This document shows, one piece after another, positions 6,924-13,902 of a stretch of 18,893 bases of DNA (position 1 is its first letter; every line of letters starts with the position of its first letter). The stretch is taken from positions 1-18,893 of the forward strand of contig SXNB01000116.1 in the NCBI GenBank assembly GCA_005777205.1, given 5' to 3'. The stretch is from Burkholderiales bacterium. GTDB lineage: Bacteria > Pseudomonadota > Gammaproteobacteria > Burkholderiales > SG8-39. Both the position numbers and the translations under genes were made by a program. The notes under the pieces are model-generated. The model was given only the letters and a program-made list of their open reading frames with translations, was not told the origin of the DNA and searched no databases.

Positions 6924-7876
6924 GATGGAAATTCTATCGCCGCGCGCACCTTCTCTACCGTGAGTTCCATCATGCAGCGGAAGTGGCCCAGCGGGCATTC
7001 GCGCTGGAAGCAGGGGCTGCAGTCCGGGTGCAGCCACAGCACCTTCGCCGCGCTCGAGGGCGGCGGGGTGTGTTCCGGGCTGGAGGAGCCGTAGAGCGCG
7101 GTGAGCGGGCGGCCCAGCGCCGCGGCGACGAGCATCAGGCCGGAGTCGATGCTGACCACGAAGGCCGCGCCGGCGATGAGATCCATGGCCTCGTCGAGCG
7201 TGGTCTTGCCGGCGAGGCTGAGGCCCGGGATGCCGGCGCAGGCGTCGGCATCCTTCGCCGAACCCAGTAGCACCGCGGGAAGCGGAAGCATCGGCGCCAG
7301 GTCGGCGAAATACGGCCAGCGTTTCGCCGGGCCGTACTCCGCGCCCGGGCACAGGACGCAGTACGCGCCGGCGATGCCGAACTTCGCCGCCGCAGCGGCC
7401 GAGGCCTCGGGAATGGAGCGGAGGATCGTGGCCGGCAGTGGCTGCGCCGGCTCCCTGCCAGGCGCCTCCGACAGGCGCGCGTAGTGCAGCGCCATGGGCG
7501 CCTTGGTGTTCTGGTGCAGGCGGTTGACGAAGCCGTAGCGGAACTCACCCGCGTAGCCCACGCGCTCCGGGATGCCGGCGAAGAACGGTAGCAGCGCCGA
7601 CTTGAAGGAATTGGGCAGCACCAGCGCCTGGTCGTAATTGCGCGCGCCCAGCAACCTGCCCAGGCGCCAGCGCTCGCCCAGCTGCAACTCGCCGTGGCGC
7701 AGGTCGGCCTCGATGACCTCGTCCACCTCGGGCATGCGCCGCAGCACCGGCGCGATCCACGGCGGGCCGAGGGCTTCGATGCGGATCGCGGGATGCTTTT
7801 CGCGCAGCCGGGCCAGCATCGGCTGCGCCATCAGCGCGTCGCCGATCCAGTTCGGGGCTACGACCAGGACCTTCAG
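6920..7876 (-). CDS. waaF: Lipopolysaccharide heptosyltransferase II
   Basis: GT-9 family glycosyltransferase that adds the second L-glycero-D-manno-heptose to the LPS inner core at the cytosolic face of the inner membrane. Seen: KVLVVAPNWIGDALMAQPML at the N-terminus, GIPERVGYAGEFR, LCPGAEYGPAKRWP, IDSGLMLVAAALGRP, and the diagnostic end with GSSSPEHTPPP, CSPCFQRECPLGHFRC. The conserved NWIGDALMAQP motif lies upstream of the first ATG (7831), so that ATG is internal. No in-frame ATG, GTG or TTG exists before it. CTG at 7876 precedes the usual K-V-L-V opening and sits 7 bases after AAGGGG (7884-7889, minus strand), a good Shine-Dalgarno. It lies one base after the zinc-finger gene's stop. About 318 aa, a little short for the family but with all motifs. 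Confidence 0.93.
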   Translation of the reverse strand: MKVLVVAPNWIGDALMAQPMLARLREKHPAIRIEALGPPWIAPVLRRMPEVDEVIEADLRHGELQLGERWRLGRLLGARNYDQALVLPNSFKSALLPFFAGIPERVGYAGEFRYGFVNRLHQNTKAPMALHYARLSEAPGREPAQPLPATILRSIPEASAAAAAKFGIAGAYCVLCPGAEYGPAKRWPYFADLAPMLPLPAVLLGSAKDADACAGIPGLSLAGKTTLDEAMDLIAGAAFVVSIDSGLMLVAAALGRPLTALYGSSSPEHTPPPSSAAKVLWLHPDCSPCFQRECPLGHFRCMMELTVEKVRAAIEFPS

Positions 7877-7877
7877 G

Positions 7878-8081
7878 TCAATGCCCCTTGGGTGCGGCGC
7901 CCTTGTAGAGGAACTTTGTCCCGCAATAGGGGCACAGCATCTCGCCCTTCTTCACTACGTCGAGGAACACCCGCGGATGGCGCGACCACAGCGGCGCGCC
8001 GGGCAGCGGGCAATGCAGCGGCAGGTCCTTCTCCGTGACCTCGACCTGGCGCGAACGGCTGGTGTCCTGGTCGGTGCTCAT
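7878..8081 (-). CDS. zf-CHCC zinc-finger protein, 67 aa
   Basis: Small protein with the Cys-His-Cys-Cys zinc pattern of the zf-CHCC family: Cys24, His35, Cys50 and Cys53 (LHCPLPG, SRHPRVFLD, LCPYCGTKFLY). The eukaryotic relative is the NDUFS6 subunit of respiratory complex I; the role of free-standing bacterial versions is not established. ATG at 8081 is 7 bases after the ilvE stop, and its TGA (7880-7878) is one base from the waaF start, so it sits inside a tight ilvE / zinc finger / waaF block. Length is normal. Confidence 0.92.
   Translation of the reverse strand: MSTDQDTSRSRQVEVTEKDLPLHCPLPGAPLWSRHPRVFLDVVKKGEMLCPYCGTKFLYKGAAPKGH
7884..7889 (-). promoter_or_regulatory. Ribosome binding site deciding the waaF start
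   Basis: AAGGGG on the minus strand, inside the end of the zinc-finger gene, 7 bases before a CTG codon. This spacing supports CTG at 7876 as the waaF initiator rather than ATT at 7882 or the internal ATG at 7831. Confidence 0.5.
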
Positions 8082-8088
8082 GGCCGGC

Positions 8089-9057
8089 CTATTTCTTCTT
8101 CATCGGCACCGGGGTCAGCCAGTGCTTGTGCTTGCGGTTTTTGCCAGTGACCACGTCGAAGAAGGCCTTCTGCAGCACCTTGGTGATCGGGCCCGCCTTG
8201 CCGGCGCCGATCTGGCGCTGGTCGAGCTCCCGGATCGGGGTGACCTCGGCGGCGGTGCCGGTGAAGAAGCACTCGTCCGAAATATAGATATCGTCCCGCG
8301 TCAGGCGCTTCGCCCTCACCTTGTAGCCCAAGCCCTCGGCGAGATCAATGACCGAGGAACGCGTGATGCCGGTCAAGGCAGAAGTGAGTTCCGGCTCGTA
8401 GATGATGCCGTCCTTGATGACGAAGATGTTCTCGCCCGCGCCCTCGGCGACAAAGCCGTCGACATCCAGCAGCAATCCCTCGTCGTAGCCGTGCTGCGTG
8501 GCCTCCAGCGTGGCCAGCACCGAGTTGGGGTAGGTGCCCGACATCTTGGCGCGCGCCATGGTGACGTTGACGTGGTGGCGCGCCACCGAGGCGGTCTTGA
8601 CGCGGATGCCCTTGTCCAGCGCCTCCGGCCCGAGATAGGCCCCCCAGGGCCAGGCGGCGATCGCCACGTGCACCTTCGCGCCCACCGGGGACACGCCCAT
8701 CTTCTCCGAGCCGTAAAAGGCGATCGGCCGGATGTAGCAGGATTCATGTCCGTTGGCCGCGACGACGTCGATCTGCGCCTGCATCAGGCGCTCGACGCTG
8801 TACGGGATCTTCATCATGTAGATGTGGCCCGAGTTGATCAGGCGCTGGCTGTGCTCATGCAGGCGGAAAATCTGCGTGCCGCTCACCGTCTTGTAGGCCC
8901 GAACGCCCTCGAACACCGCCAGCCCGTAGTGCAGGGAGTGCGTGAGGACGTGGGTGGTGGCCGAGCGCCACGGCACTAGCTTGCCGTCGTACCAGATCCA
9001 GCCGTCGCGGTCGGCCATCGAGAGGGCGGGCTTGGCCGCGGCTTTTGCTTTCGCCAT
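8089..9057 (-). CDS. ilvE: Branched-chain amino acid aminotransferase
   Basis: Fold-type IV PLP enzyme that transfers the amino group between glutamate and the keto acids of leucine, isoleucine and valine. Seen: IWYDGKLVPW, LTHSLHYGLAVFEGVRAY, PLP lysine Lys171 in ARAKMSGTYPNS, HGYDEGLLLD, EGAGENIFVIK, GITRSSVIDLA, and FFTGTAAEVTPI for cofactor-phosphate binding. ATG at 9057 (322 aa) is preferred because GGAGAA lies 8 bases upstream (9066-9071, minus strand). A second ATG 13 codons in, before ADRDGWIW, is where many relatives begin, so the short Ala/Lys-rich lead may be an extension. First gene of the minus-strand run and divergent from the ArsR gene. Confidence 0.96.
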   Translation of the reverse strand: MAKAKAAAKPALSMADRDGWIWYDGKLVPWRSATTHVLTHSLHYGLAVFEGVRAYKTVSGTQIFRLHEHSQRLINSGHIYMMKIPYSVERLMQAQIDVVAANGHESCYIRPIAFYGSEKMGVSPVGAKVHVAIAAWPWGAYLGPEALDKGIRVKTASVARHHVNVTMARAKMSGTYPNSVLATLEATQHGYDEGLLLDVDGFVAEGAGENIFVIKDGIIYEPELTSALTGITRSSVIDLAEGLGYKVRAKRLTRDDIYISDECFFTGTAAEVTPIRELDQRQIGAGKAGPITKVLQKAFFDVVTGKNRKHKHWLTPVPMKKK

Positions 9058-9129
9058 GAGGCGGGTTCTCCAGGTAGCCAGGTTGGGTTCGCCACCAGTA
9101 AACCACAGCACCTTGGTCTGCGCCATACT

Positions 9130-9147
9130 ATTAACATGGCTGTTAAT
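9130..9147. promoter_or_regulatory. Perfect inverted repeat over the ArsR start codon (probable operator)
   Basis: ATTAACA-TGGC-TGTTAAT has 7-bp perfect arms, and the regulator's ATG (9136-9138) spans the left arm and spacer. AT-rich palindromes near the promoter or start are typical ArsR-family operators, so autoregulation is likely. It lies 73 bases from the ilvE start on the other strand and could affect that gene as well. Confidence 0.6.
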
Positions 9148-9435
9148 CATGAACGCGTGTTCCATGCCCTTGCCTCGCTGCCGCGGCGGCAGCTGATCGC
9201 GTTCCTCGCCCAGACCGCGGCCTCCACCACCGACCTCGCGGCGCGCTTCGGCCTGTCGGCGCCGGCGGTGTCGCGGCACCTCTCGGTGCTGCAGCACGCG
9301 GGCCTGGTGTCCGCTGAGCGCCAGGGGCAGAAGGTGCTGTACCGGCTGGAGCGCGAGGCGTTGCTGGGGGCGCTCGCGCGTTTCGCCTCGGAGGTGGACG
9401 GTCCGCTGCGGCGCGGGCCGCGCGAGGCGATCTGA
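9136..9435 (+). CDS. ArsR-family winged-helix transcriptional regulator, 99 aa
   Basis: Small dimeric DNA-binding repressor. Helix-turn-helix: ASTTDLAARFGLSAPAVSRHL (about residues 29-50), followed by SVLQHAGLVSAERQGQKVLYRL for the wing. The opening ERVFHALASLPRRQLIAFLA is the standard first helix. No cysteines are present, so the classical metal-sensing sites are absent; it may be a metal-independent member such as the SdpR type. ATG at 9136 sits in a perfect palindrome and has no visible Shine-Dalgarno. The lipoprotein gene follows after 28 bases in the same direction and may share its control. Ligand unknown. Confidence 0.9.
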   Translation: MAVNHERVFHALASLPRRQLIAFLAQTAASTTDLAARFGLSAPAVSRHLSVLQHAGLVSAERQGQKVLYRLEREALLGALARFASEVDGPLRRGPREAI

Positions 9436-9463
9436 TGCTACGCTCGCGCCGCGAGGGAGAAGC

Positions 9464-10000
9464 ATGAAGGCATTTATTCTGTTTTGCGGGACGCTGCTGC
9501 TGGGCGGCTGTGCGTTGACGCCCACCGAGGAACTGGTGTCCTCGGGCGCCGTCGTGCGGGAACTGCCGCGCGAGTCGGGCGAAGCGGTGCCCGTGGCGCG
9601 CTTTTCGCTGCGCGCCGAGGGCGAGGCGCTGCCGCCCCACTGGGAGCCCATGATCGTGTTGCCCTCCAAGCCCCGCACCCAGCTGCGCTTCGCCAAGGCC
9701 CTGTCCGGGCAGGCGCTGCCTTACGCCACGCTGATGTACGTCTGGTCCAACACGGTTCCCGTCGAGACAGTACTCGACAACCCGCACACCAGCCGGGTGA
9801 AGATGATCGTGGTGGAGAGCGGCGCGGGCGGCGTGGGCCAGTGGCGCAGCTATAAGCGCAACGTGCGCGAGGACTTCCAGCGCGCGTTTGGCGAGGAGCC
9901 CTGGGACGTGGTCGCGGTGGGGATGATGACCGACACGGACAACACCGGGCAGACGGCGCACTCGTACTACGGTGATATCACTTTCCTCAGAGACCTCTGA
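9464..10000 (+). CDS. DUF3047-like lipoprotein, apparently lacking an internal segment
   Basis: The N-terminus is a lipoprotein signal: MKAFILFCGTLLLGGC, with Cys16 as the lipidated residue, so the protein should be membrane-anchored on the periplasmic side. The C-terminal two thirds match the DUF3047 pattern: LPYATLMYVWSN, NPHTSRVKMIVVESG, VREDFQRAFGEEP and MMTDTDNTGQTA..YYGDI. Function of the family is unknown. Between PSKPRTQ and the FAKALSGQALPY segment (near base 9683) relatives I recall have about 70-90 more residues, including an L-R-W-R-W core and an acidic VAFDGD segment. This copy joins the flanks directly and in frame. A good Shine-Dalgarno (AGGGAG, 9454-9459) precedes the ATG. Confidence 0.82.
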   Translation: MKAFILFCGTLLLGGCALTPTEELVSSGAVVRELPRESGEAVPVARFSLRAEGEALPPHWEPMIVLPSKPRTQLRFAKALSGQALPYATLMYVWSNTVPVETVLDNPHTSRVKMIVVESGAGGVGQWRSYKRNVREDFQRAFGEEPWDVVAVGMMTDTDNTGQTAHSYYGDITFLRDL

Positions 10001-10001
10001 G
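9986..10001. repeat. Short inverted repeat over a stop codon
   Basis: CTCAGAG-AC-CTCTGAG: 7-bp perfect arms and a 2-base spacer, covering the lipoprotein stop (9998-10000) and the base just before the next ATG (10002). It could form a small stem reducing translation of the zinc-ribbon gene; chance is also possible. Confidence 0.35.
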
Positions 10002-10328
10002 ATGGACCACCGCTGCCCCGAGTGCGGCGCGAGCCTGGCCCGGCGCAAGCTGGTGCACGCCGTGCTGGCGCGGATGGAGATCGACTGCGAGCACTGCAAG
10101 CGCCGGATCGGGCTCAATATCCATAAGCTGGAATCGGCGGTGGTGATGGTGAATTTCGCCGTGGTCCTCGTGCTGGGCGCGCTCGCGTACTGGTACCGGA
10201 CGCAGGAGTTGATGCTGTGGACGCTGGGTGCGGCACTGTTCGCCGGAGTGGCGGTGCCGCTGCTCGAGCGCACCGTGCTGCGCGACTGGCCGCGCTATGC
10301 GCGCCTCGGGCAGGCTGGCGGTGGCTGA
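10002..10328 (+). CDS. Zinc-ribbon membrane protein, 108 aa
   Basis: Small protein of no family I can name. Residues 5-32 hold two Cys pairs (CPECG and CEHCK), a zinc-ribbon arrangement. Two hydrophobic segments follow, about residues 47-65 (VVMVNFAVVLVLGALAYWY) and 72-90 (LWTLGAALFAGVAVPLL), so it is probably an inner-membrane protein with a cytosolic zinc knuckle. ATG at 10002 is one base after the lipoprotein stop. An in-frame GTG at 9972 would add ten residues inside the previous gene and is less likely. Its end overlaps the SDR start by 8 bases (GTGGCTGA), suggesting coupled expression. Confidence 0.8.
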   Translation: MDHRCPECGASLARRKLVHAVLARMEIDCEHCKRRIGLNIHKLESAVVMVNFAVVLVLGALAYWYRTQELMLWTLGAALFAGVAVPLLERTVLRDWPRYARLGQAGGG

Positions 10329-11085
10329 GGCCGGCCGGGTCGCGGTGGTCACCGGCGCCGCGCGCGGCATCGGGCTTGCCTTGACGCGCAAGTTTCTCGA
10401 TGCCGGCTACCGCGTCGCCATGCTCGATGTCGACGCCGCCAACCTTGCCCCGTCAGCGAAAGAGGTGGGGCGTGGCGTGCTGCCCATCGCGTGCGACGTT
10501 TCCGTTCCGGCGCAGGTCAAATCCGCTGTGGCCAGGATCGAGGCCGATTTCGGCCGCATCGACGCCCTGGTCAACAACGCCGGCATCGTGGTGTTCAAGA
10601 AACTGCTCGATACCTCGTTCGAGGAATGGTCGCGGGTGCTCGACGTCAACCTCTCTGGCCCCTTCATCTGTACCCAGTTGTGCGCGCCGGTCATGCTCAA
10701 GAACGGCGGCGGCGCCGTGGTCAACATCACCTCCATCTCCGGCCTGCGCGCGAGTTCCCTGCGCGTGGCCTACGGCACCAGCAAGGCGGGGCTTGATCAC
10801 CTCACCAAGCAGCAGGCGGTGGAACTGGGAAATCTGGGCATCCGCGTCAACGCCGTCGCCCCCGGGCCGGTGGATACCGCCATGGCGAAGCGGGTGCATA
10901 CGCCGGACATTCGTGCCGACTACCACGATGCCATTCCCTTAAACCGCTACGGCACCGAGGACGAGATCGCGCAGGCCGCGGTGTTCCTGTGCAGCGAGCA
11001 GGCTTCCTATATCAATGGGCAGACGCTGGCGGTCGATGGGGGGTTCGATGCGGCGGGGATCGGGTTGCCCAGCTTGCGGGGCTGA
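10321..11085 (+). CDS. SDR-family NAD(P)-dependent oxidoreductase
   Basis: Classical short-chain dehydrogenase/reductase, 254 aa. Cofactor loop TGAARGIG at residues 11-18, Asp in the acidic AMLDVD strand (suggesting NAD preference), NNAG, and the catalytic set Ser138, Tyr151 and Lys155 (YGTSK). PGPVDT and the C-terminal INGQTLAVDGGF are also typical. Substrate not predictable. The open frame extends back to 10228, but homology begins at GTG 10321, which overlaps the zinc-ribbon stop by 8 bases. Complete and apparently functional. Its stop is followed by a palindrome with a short T-run. Confidence 0.95.
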   Translation: MAEAGRVAVVTGAARGIGLALTRKFLDAGYRVAMLDVDAANLAPSAKEVGRGVLPIACDVSVPAQVKSAVARIEADFGRIDALVNNAGIVVFKKLLDTSFEEWSRVLDVNLSGPFICTQLCAPVMLKNGGGAVVNITSISGLRASSLRVAYGTSKAGLDHLTKQQAVELGNLGIRVNAVAPGPVDTAMAKRVHTPDIRADYHDAIPLNRYGTEDEIAQAAVFLCSEQASYINGQTLAVDGGFDAAGIGLPSLRG

Positions 11086-11104
11086 GGGGGCCTGCAGCCT
11101 CCGG

Positions 11105-11125
11105 ATGTAACCGATCCGGTTACAT
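11105..11125. promoter_or_regulatory. 21-bp palindrome between SDR gene and small membrane ORF
   Basis: ATGTAACCG-ATC-CGGTTACAT has perfect 9-bp arms with a 3-base centre, followed by three more T's. It lies 20 bases after the SDR stop and 22 bases before the next start. Two readings fit: a short intrinsic terminator (the T-run is brief and the stem only moderately GC-rich), or an operator, since palindromes of this size are typical TetR/AcrR-type sites. No TetR gene is in the window. Confidence 0.5.
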
Positions 11126-11147
11126 TTTCCGCTCCTAGGCGCCGTGC

Positions 11148-11363
11148 ATGGGCGCGTTCCTGGTCACCTTTTCGCTGCTGGGCCTGCTGATCGGCACGCT
11201 GGGCCGAATCCTCTCGCGCCTGATCCACTGGCATCCGGCGAAGAGCTTCGTCGCTTCGCTGGCGGCGATCGTGCTGGCGCCCCTGCGGGTGTTCGTGCCG
11301 ACCGCGGCCGGCTTCACCGCCGGGCGCAGGCTCACGACGCTGTTCTTCAGGAACCGGGACTAG
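11148..11363 (+). CDS. Small hydrophobic protein of unknown function, 71 aa
   Basis: I do not recognise this protein. Residues 3-18 (AFLVTFSLLGLLIGTL) and about 33-52 (FVASLAAIVLAPLRVFVPTA) are hydrophobic and separated by basic residues; the end is Arg-rich (RRLTTLFFRNRD). A two-segment inner-membrane peptide is plausible. Shine-Dalgarno is weak. The 3' end overlaps the end of glnE by 17 bases, tail to tail. Support is limited to length, hydrophobic pattern and the otherwise empty gap. Confidence 0.45.
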   Translation: MGAFLVTFSLLGLLIGTLGRILSRLIHWHPAKSFVASLAAIVLAPLRVFVPTAAGFTAGRRLTTLFFRNRD

Positions 11364-13902
11364 GTCGCGCCTCCTCTGGAAAGACCGCGGCCCACATCTC
11401 GCGCACCGCATTCGCGTGCGCCTGTGCCTGCTTCGGCGGCACGCGGGCGAACTTCTCGCCTTGCAGCCGCAGCGCATGCTGCATGCGCCGGAAGTCCCGG
11501 TACGCGGCCTGGCAGCGCACCGCAACGTCGCGGCCGATGAGGCCCAGGTCCGCGGCGATGCCGAGCAGCGCGATGTTGCCCAGGTTCCCGGTGAGGGCGG
11601 GGTGGCGGAAGGACTGCGCCAGCACCAGGGTCTGCACCGCGAACTCGATGTCGATCATGCCGCCGCGGTCGTGCTTGAGGTCAAAGAGGCCCGAAGGGTT
11701 CGGGTGCGCGGCGTGCAGGCGCTCGCGCATGGCGAGCACTTCCTTCGCGAGCGCGGGCAGGTCGCGCTCGCGGGTAAGGATCCGGTTGCGGATAGCCTCG
11801 AATTTCGCGCCGATGCCGCGCTCGCCCGCGGCGAAGCGCGCCCGTGTCAGCGCCTGGTGCTCCCACACCCAGGCCGATTTTTCCTGGTACTCCTCGAAAC
11901 CGGACAGCGACGACACCAGCAAACCCTTGGAGCCCGAGGGCCGCAGGGCGAGGTCGGTCTCGAACAGGGTGCCCGACGAGGTATTGGCCGAGAGCCAGTT
12001 GTTGTAGCGCTGGCCGAGGCGAATGTAGTTCTCCTCGGCGCGCGGGTCGGGGTCCTCGAACAGGAACACCATGTCCAAGTCTGAGGCGTAGCCCAGTTCC
12101 TTGCCCCCCAGCTTGCCGTAGCCGATGACAGCGAAGCGCGGCACCTCGCAGTGGCGGTTGCGCACGTCGCGCCAGGCCGCCTCCAGCGTGAGGCCCAGCA
12201 CGCGATCGGCGAGCTCCGAGAGGTGGTCGGCGAGCGTCTCCACCGTGAGCAGGCCCGCCAGGTCCTGCGCCATCAGACGGAACACCTGCGACTGGTGGTG
12301 CTCGCGCAGCAGGTTCATCTGGCGCTCGGTATCGCTCGCCGCCGCGTCCAGCGCGGCGCGCAGCGGCTGCTCGAACCCCGCCCAGTCCGGCGGCGCATAG
12401 AGCATGCGGTCATCGAGCAGCTCGTCCATGAGCAGCGGATGGCGCGTGACGTAGTCGGCGGCCCAGGGCGAGGCGCCGATGATGCGCGCCACACGCTCCA
12501 GCGCCTGCGGGTTCTCGGCGAGCAGCGCGAGGTAGGCGGCGCGGCGCGCCACCGCCTCGATCAGGTCGATGCCGCGCGCGAGCGTGGCCTCGGGGTCGGG
12601 CGTGGCCTTGGCCGCCTTCGCGAGCAGCGGCACCACGTGGTCGACGCGGCGGCGCGAATCCTCGGGCAACTGGGCGTAGCGCTGACTGTTGCGCAGCTGC
12701 TCGGCGCGCGGGTGCTCCGGCCAGGGCAGCTCGGCGTCCTCCGCCGACTCGGCGAACACGGCGCGGAACTGGCGCGTCACCGCGCCGCGGTGGGCATCCA
12801 GCGCGGCGCGGAACGTGGCCCAGTCCGGGAAATCCATCATCAGCGCGATGCGGCGCCGGTCGTCCTCGCCCGTGGGCAGCAGGTGCGTCTGCGCGTCGTC
12901 CAGGTACTGCAGCCGGTGCTCCAGGTTGCGCAGGAACGCATAGGCCGTGGACAGTTCCCGAACCGCGTCCTCCGGCAGCATCCGCCGCTCGCCCTGCAGC
13001 CCCAGGACCTCCAGCGTCGGGCGCACCGTGAGCGCCGGGTCGCGCCCGCCCCGAATCAGTTGCTGCGCCTGGGCGACGAACTCGATTTCGCGGATCCCGC
13101 CTGGGCCCAGCTTGACGTCGTCGGCGCGCTCGCGCCGCTCGACATCCTTGCGCACCTCCGCGTGCAGGCGCCGCATCGCGGCGAGCGTGGCGTAGTCCAG
13201 GTACTTGCGGAACACGAACGGCCGCGTGATGGCCTCAAGGGGAGAATGGTCGGGTCCGTCAGCACCCGAGGGTGCTCCTGTCATTGCCCTCGCCTTGATC
13301 CAGGCGTAGCGCTCCCACTCGCGGCCCTGGCTGACGAAGTAGTTCTCCAGCGCGTCGTAGCTCGCCACCAGCGGGCCTGAGGCGCCGTAGGGGCGCAGGC
13401 GCATGTCGACGCGGAACACGTAGCCGTCCCCGTCGATGTCCTGCAGCAGGGAGATGAGCTTGCGCCCGGCGCGTTCCAGTTTTTCCTGGTCGCCGTCCTC
13501 AGGGTGAAGAAAGACCAGGTCGATGTCCGAGGACACGTTCAGTTCCCGGCCGCCCAGCTTGCCCATCGCCACTACCACCAGGTCCGGGCGACCGGCCCAG
13601 TCGAGCGCACAGCGGATTGCCTGCTCGGCGAGTTCGCTCATGACGCCGCAGACTTCGGCGAGGTCCGCGCGGCCATCGAGGTCCCGCGCCATGGTGCGCA
13701 GGAGCACGCGCTGGCGCAGGCGTCGCAGGCGGCGCCTGAGCGCGGCTTCGTCATCGCCGGCTGCGCCCTCGAGTGCGCGCGCGATTTCCCCGGCAGAGAA
13801 CGCCGGCGTCGCGGGATCCAGCTCGGCGCGGAGCGCCGGGTGCGCTGCGAGCCAGTGCCCCGCAACCCTGGAAAAGTCAATTTTCCGAATCGGATCCGGC
13901 AT
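11347..13902 (-). CDS. glnE: Bifunctional glutamine synthetase adenylyltransferase / adenylyl-removing enzyme
   Basis: Controls nitrogen assimilation by adding AMP to, or removing it from, glutamine synthetase in response to PII and glutamine. Two nucleotidyltransferase domains are visible: an N-terminal deadenylase with MGKLGGRELNVSSDIDLVF (from about residue 112) and a C-terminal adenylylase with YGKLGGKELGYASDLDMVF, both with the G-K-L-G...S-D-x-D metal site intact. Other family segments include RYAWIKARAMTG, RPFVFRKYLDY, IREIEFVAQAQQLIRGG, NLEHRLQYLDDAQTH and DIEFAVQTLVLAQS. At 851 aa it is somewhat shorter than E. coli GlnE (946 aa), mainly N-terminally. ATG at 13902 lacks a clear Shine-Dalgarno. 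A short extra stretch near 13240-13290 is noted as a finding. Divergent from yhdP. Confidence 0.96.
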   Translation of the reverse strand: MPDPIRKIDFSRVAGHWLAAHPALRAELDPATPAFSAGEIARALEGAAGDDEAALRRRLRRLRQRVLLRTMARDLDGRADLAEVCGVMSELAEQAIRCALDWAGRPDLVVVAMGKLGGRELNVSSDIDLVFLHPEDGDQEKLERAGRKLISLLQDIDGDGYVFRVDMRLRPYGASGPLVASYDALENYFVSQGREWERYAWIKARAMTGAPSGADGPDHSPLEAITRPFVFRKYLDYATLAAMRRLHAEVRKDVERRERADDVKLGPGGIREIEFVAQAQQLIRGGRDPALTVRPTLEVLGLQGERRMLPEDAVRELSTAYAFLRNLEHRLQYLDDAQTHLLPTGEDDRRRIALMMDFPDWATFRAALDAHRGAVTRQFRAVFAESAEDAELPWPEHPRAEQLRNSQRYAQLPEDSRRRVDHVVPLLAKAAKATPDPEATLARGIDLIEAVARRAAYLALLAENPQALERVARIIGASPWAADYVTRHPLLMDELLDDRMLYAPPDWAGFEQPLRAALDAAASDTERQMNLLREHHQSQVFRLMAQDLAGLLTVETLADHLSELADRVLGLTLEAAWRDVRNRHCEVPRFAVIGYGKLGGKELGYASDLDMVFLFEDPDPRAEENYIRLGQRYNNWLSANTSSGTLFETDLALRPSGSKGLLVSSLSGFEEYQEKSAWVWEHQALTRARFAAGERGIGAKFEAIRNRILTRERDLPALAKEVLAMRERLHAAHPNPSGLFDLKHDRGGMIDIEFAVQTLVLAQSFRHPALTGNLGNIALLGIAADLGLIGRDVAVRCQAAYRDFRRMQHALRLQGEKFARVPPKQAQAHANAVREMWAAVFPEEARPSPGS

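Noticed and set aside
9113..9131. Possible promoter for the ArsR gene (TTGGTC and TACTAT)
   Set aside because: The two elements are only 7 bases apart, too close for a sigma-70 promoter, and no better pair is seen.
9143..10273. 376-codon minus-strand open frame opposite the ArsR, lipoprotein and zinc-ribbon genes
   Set aside because: The plus-strand genes carry real motifs (helix-turn-helix, lipobox, Cys pairs); this frame is Arg/Pro/Ala-rich without motifs.
12151..13380. 409-codon plus-strand open frame
   Set aside because: It lies opposite glnE, whose two nucleotidyltransferase domains are unmistakable; its composition is low-complexity.
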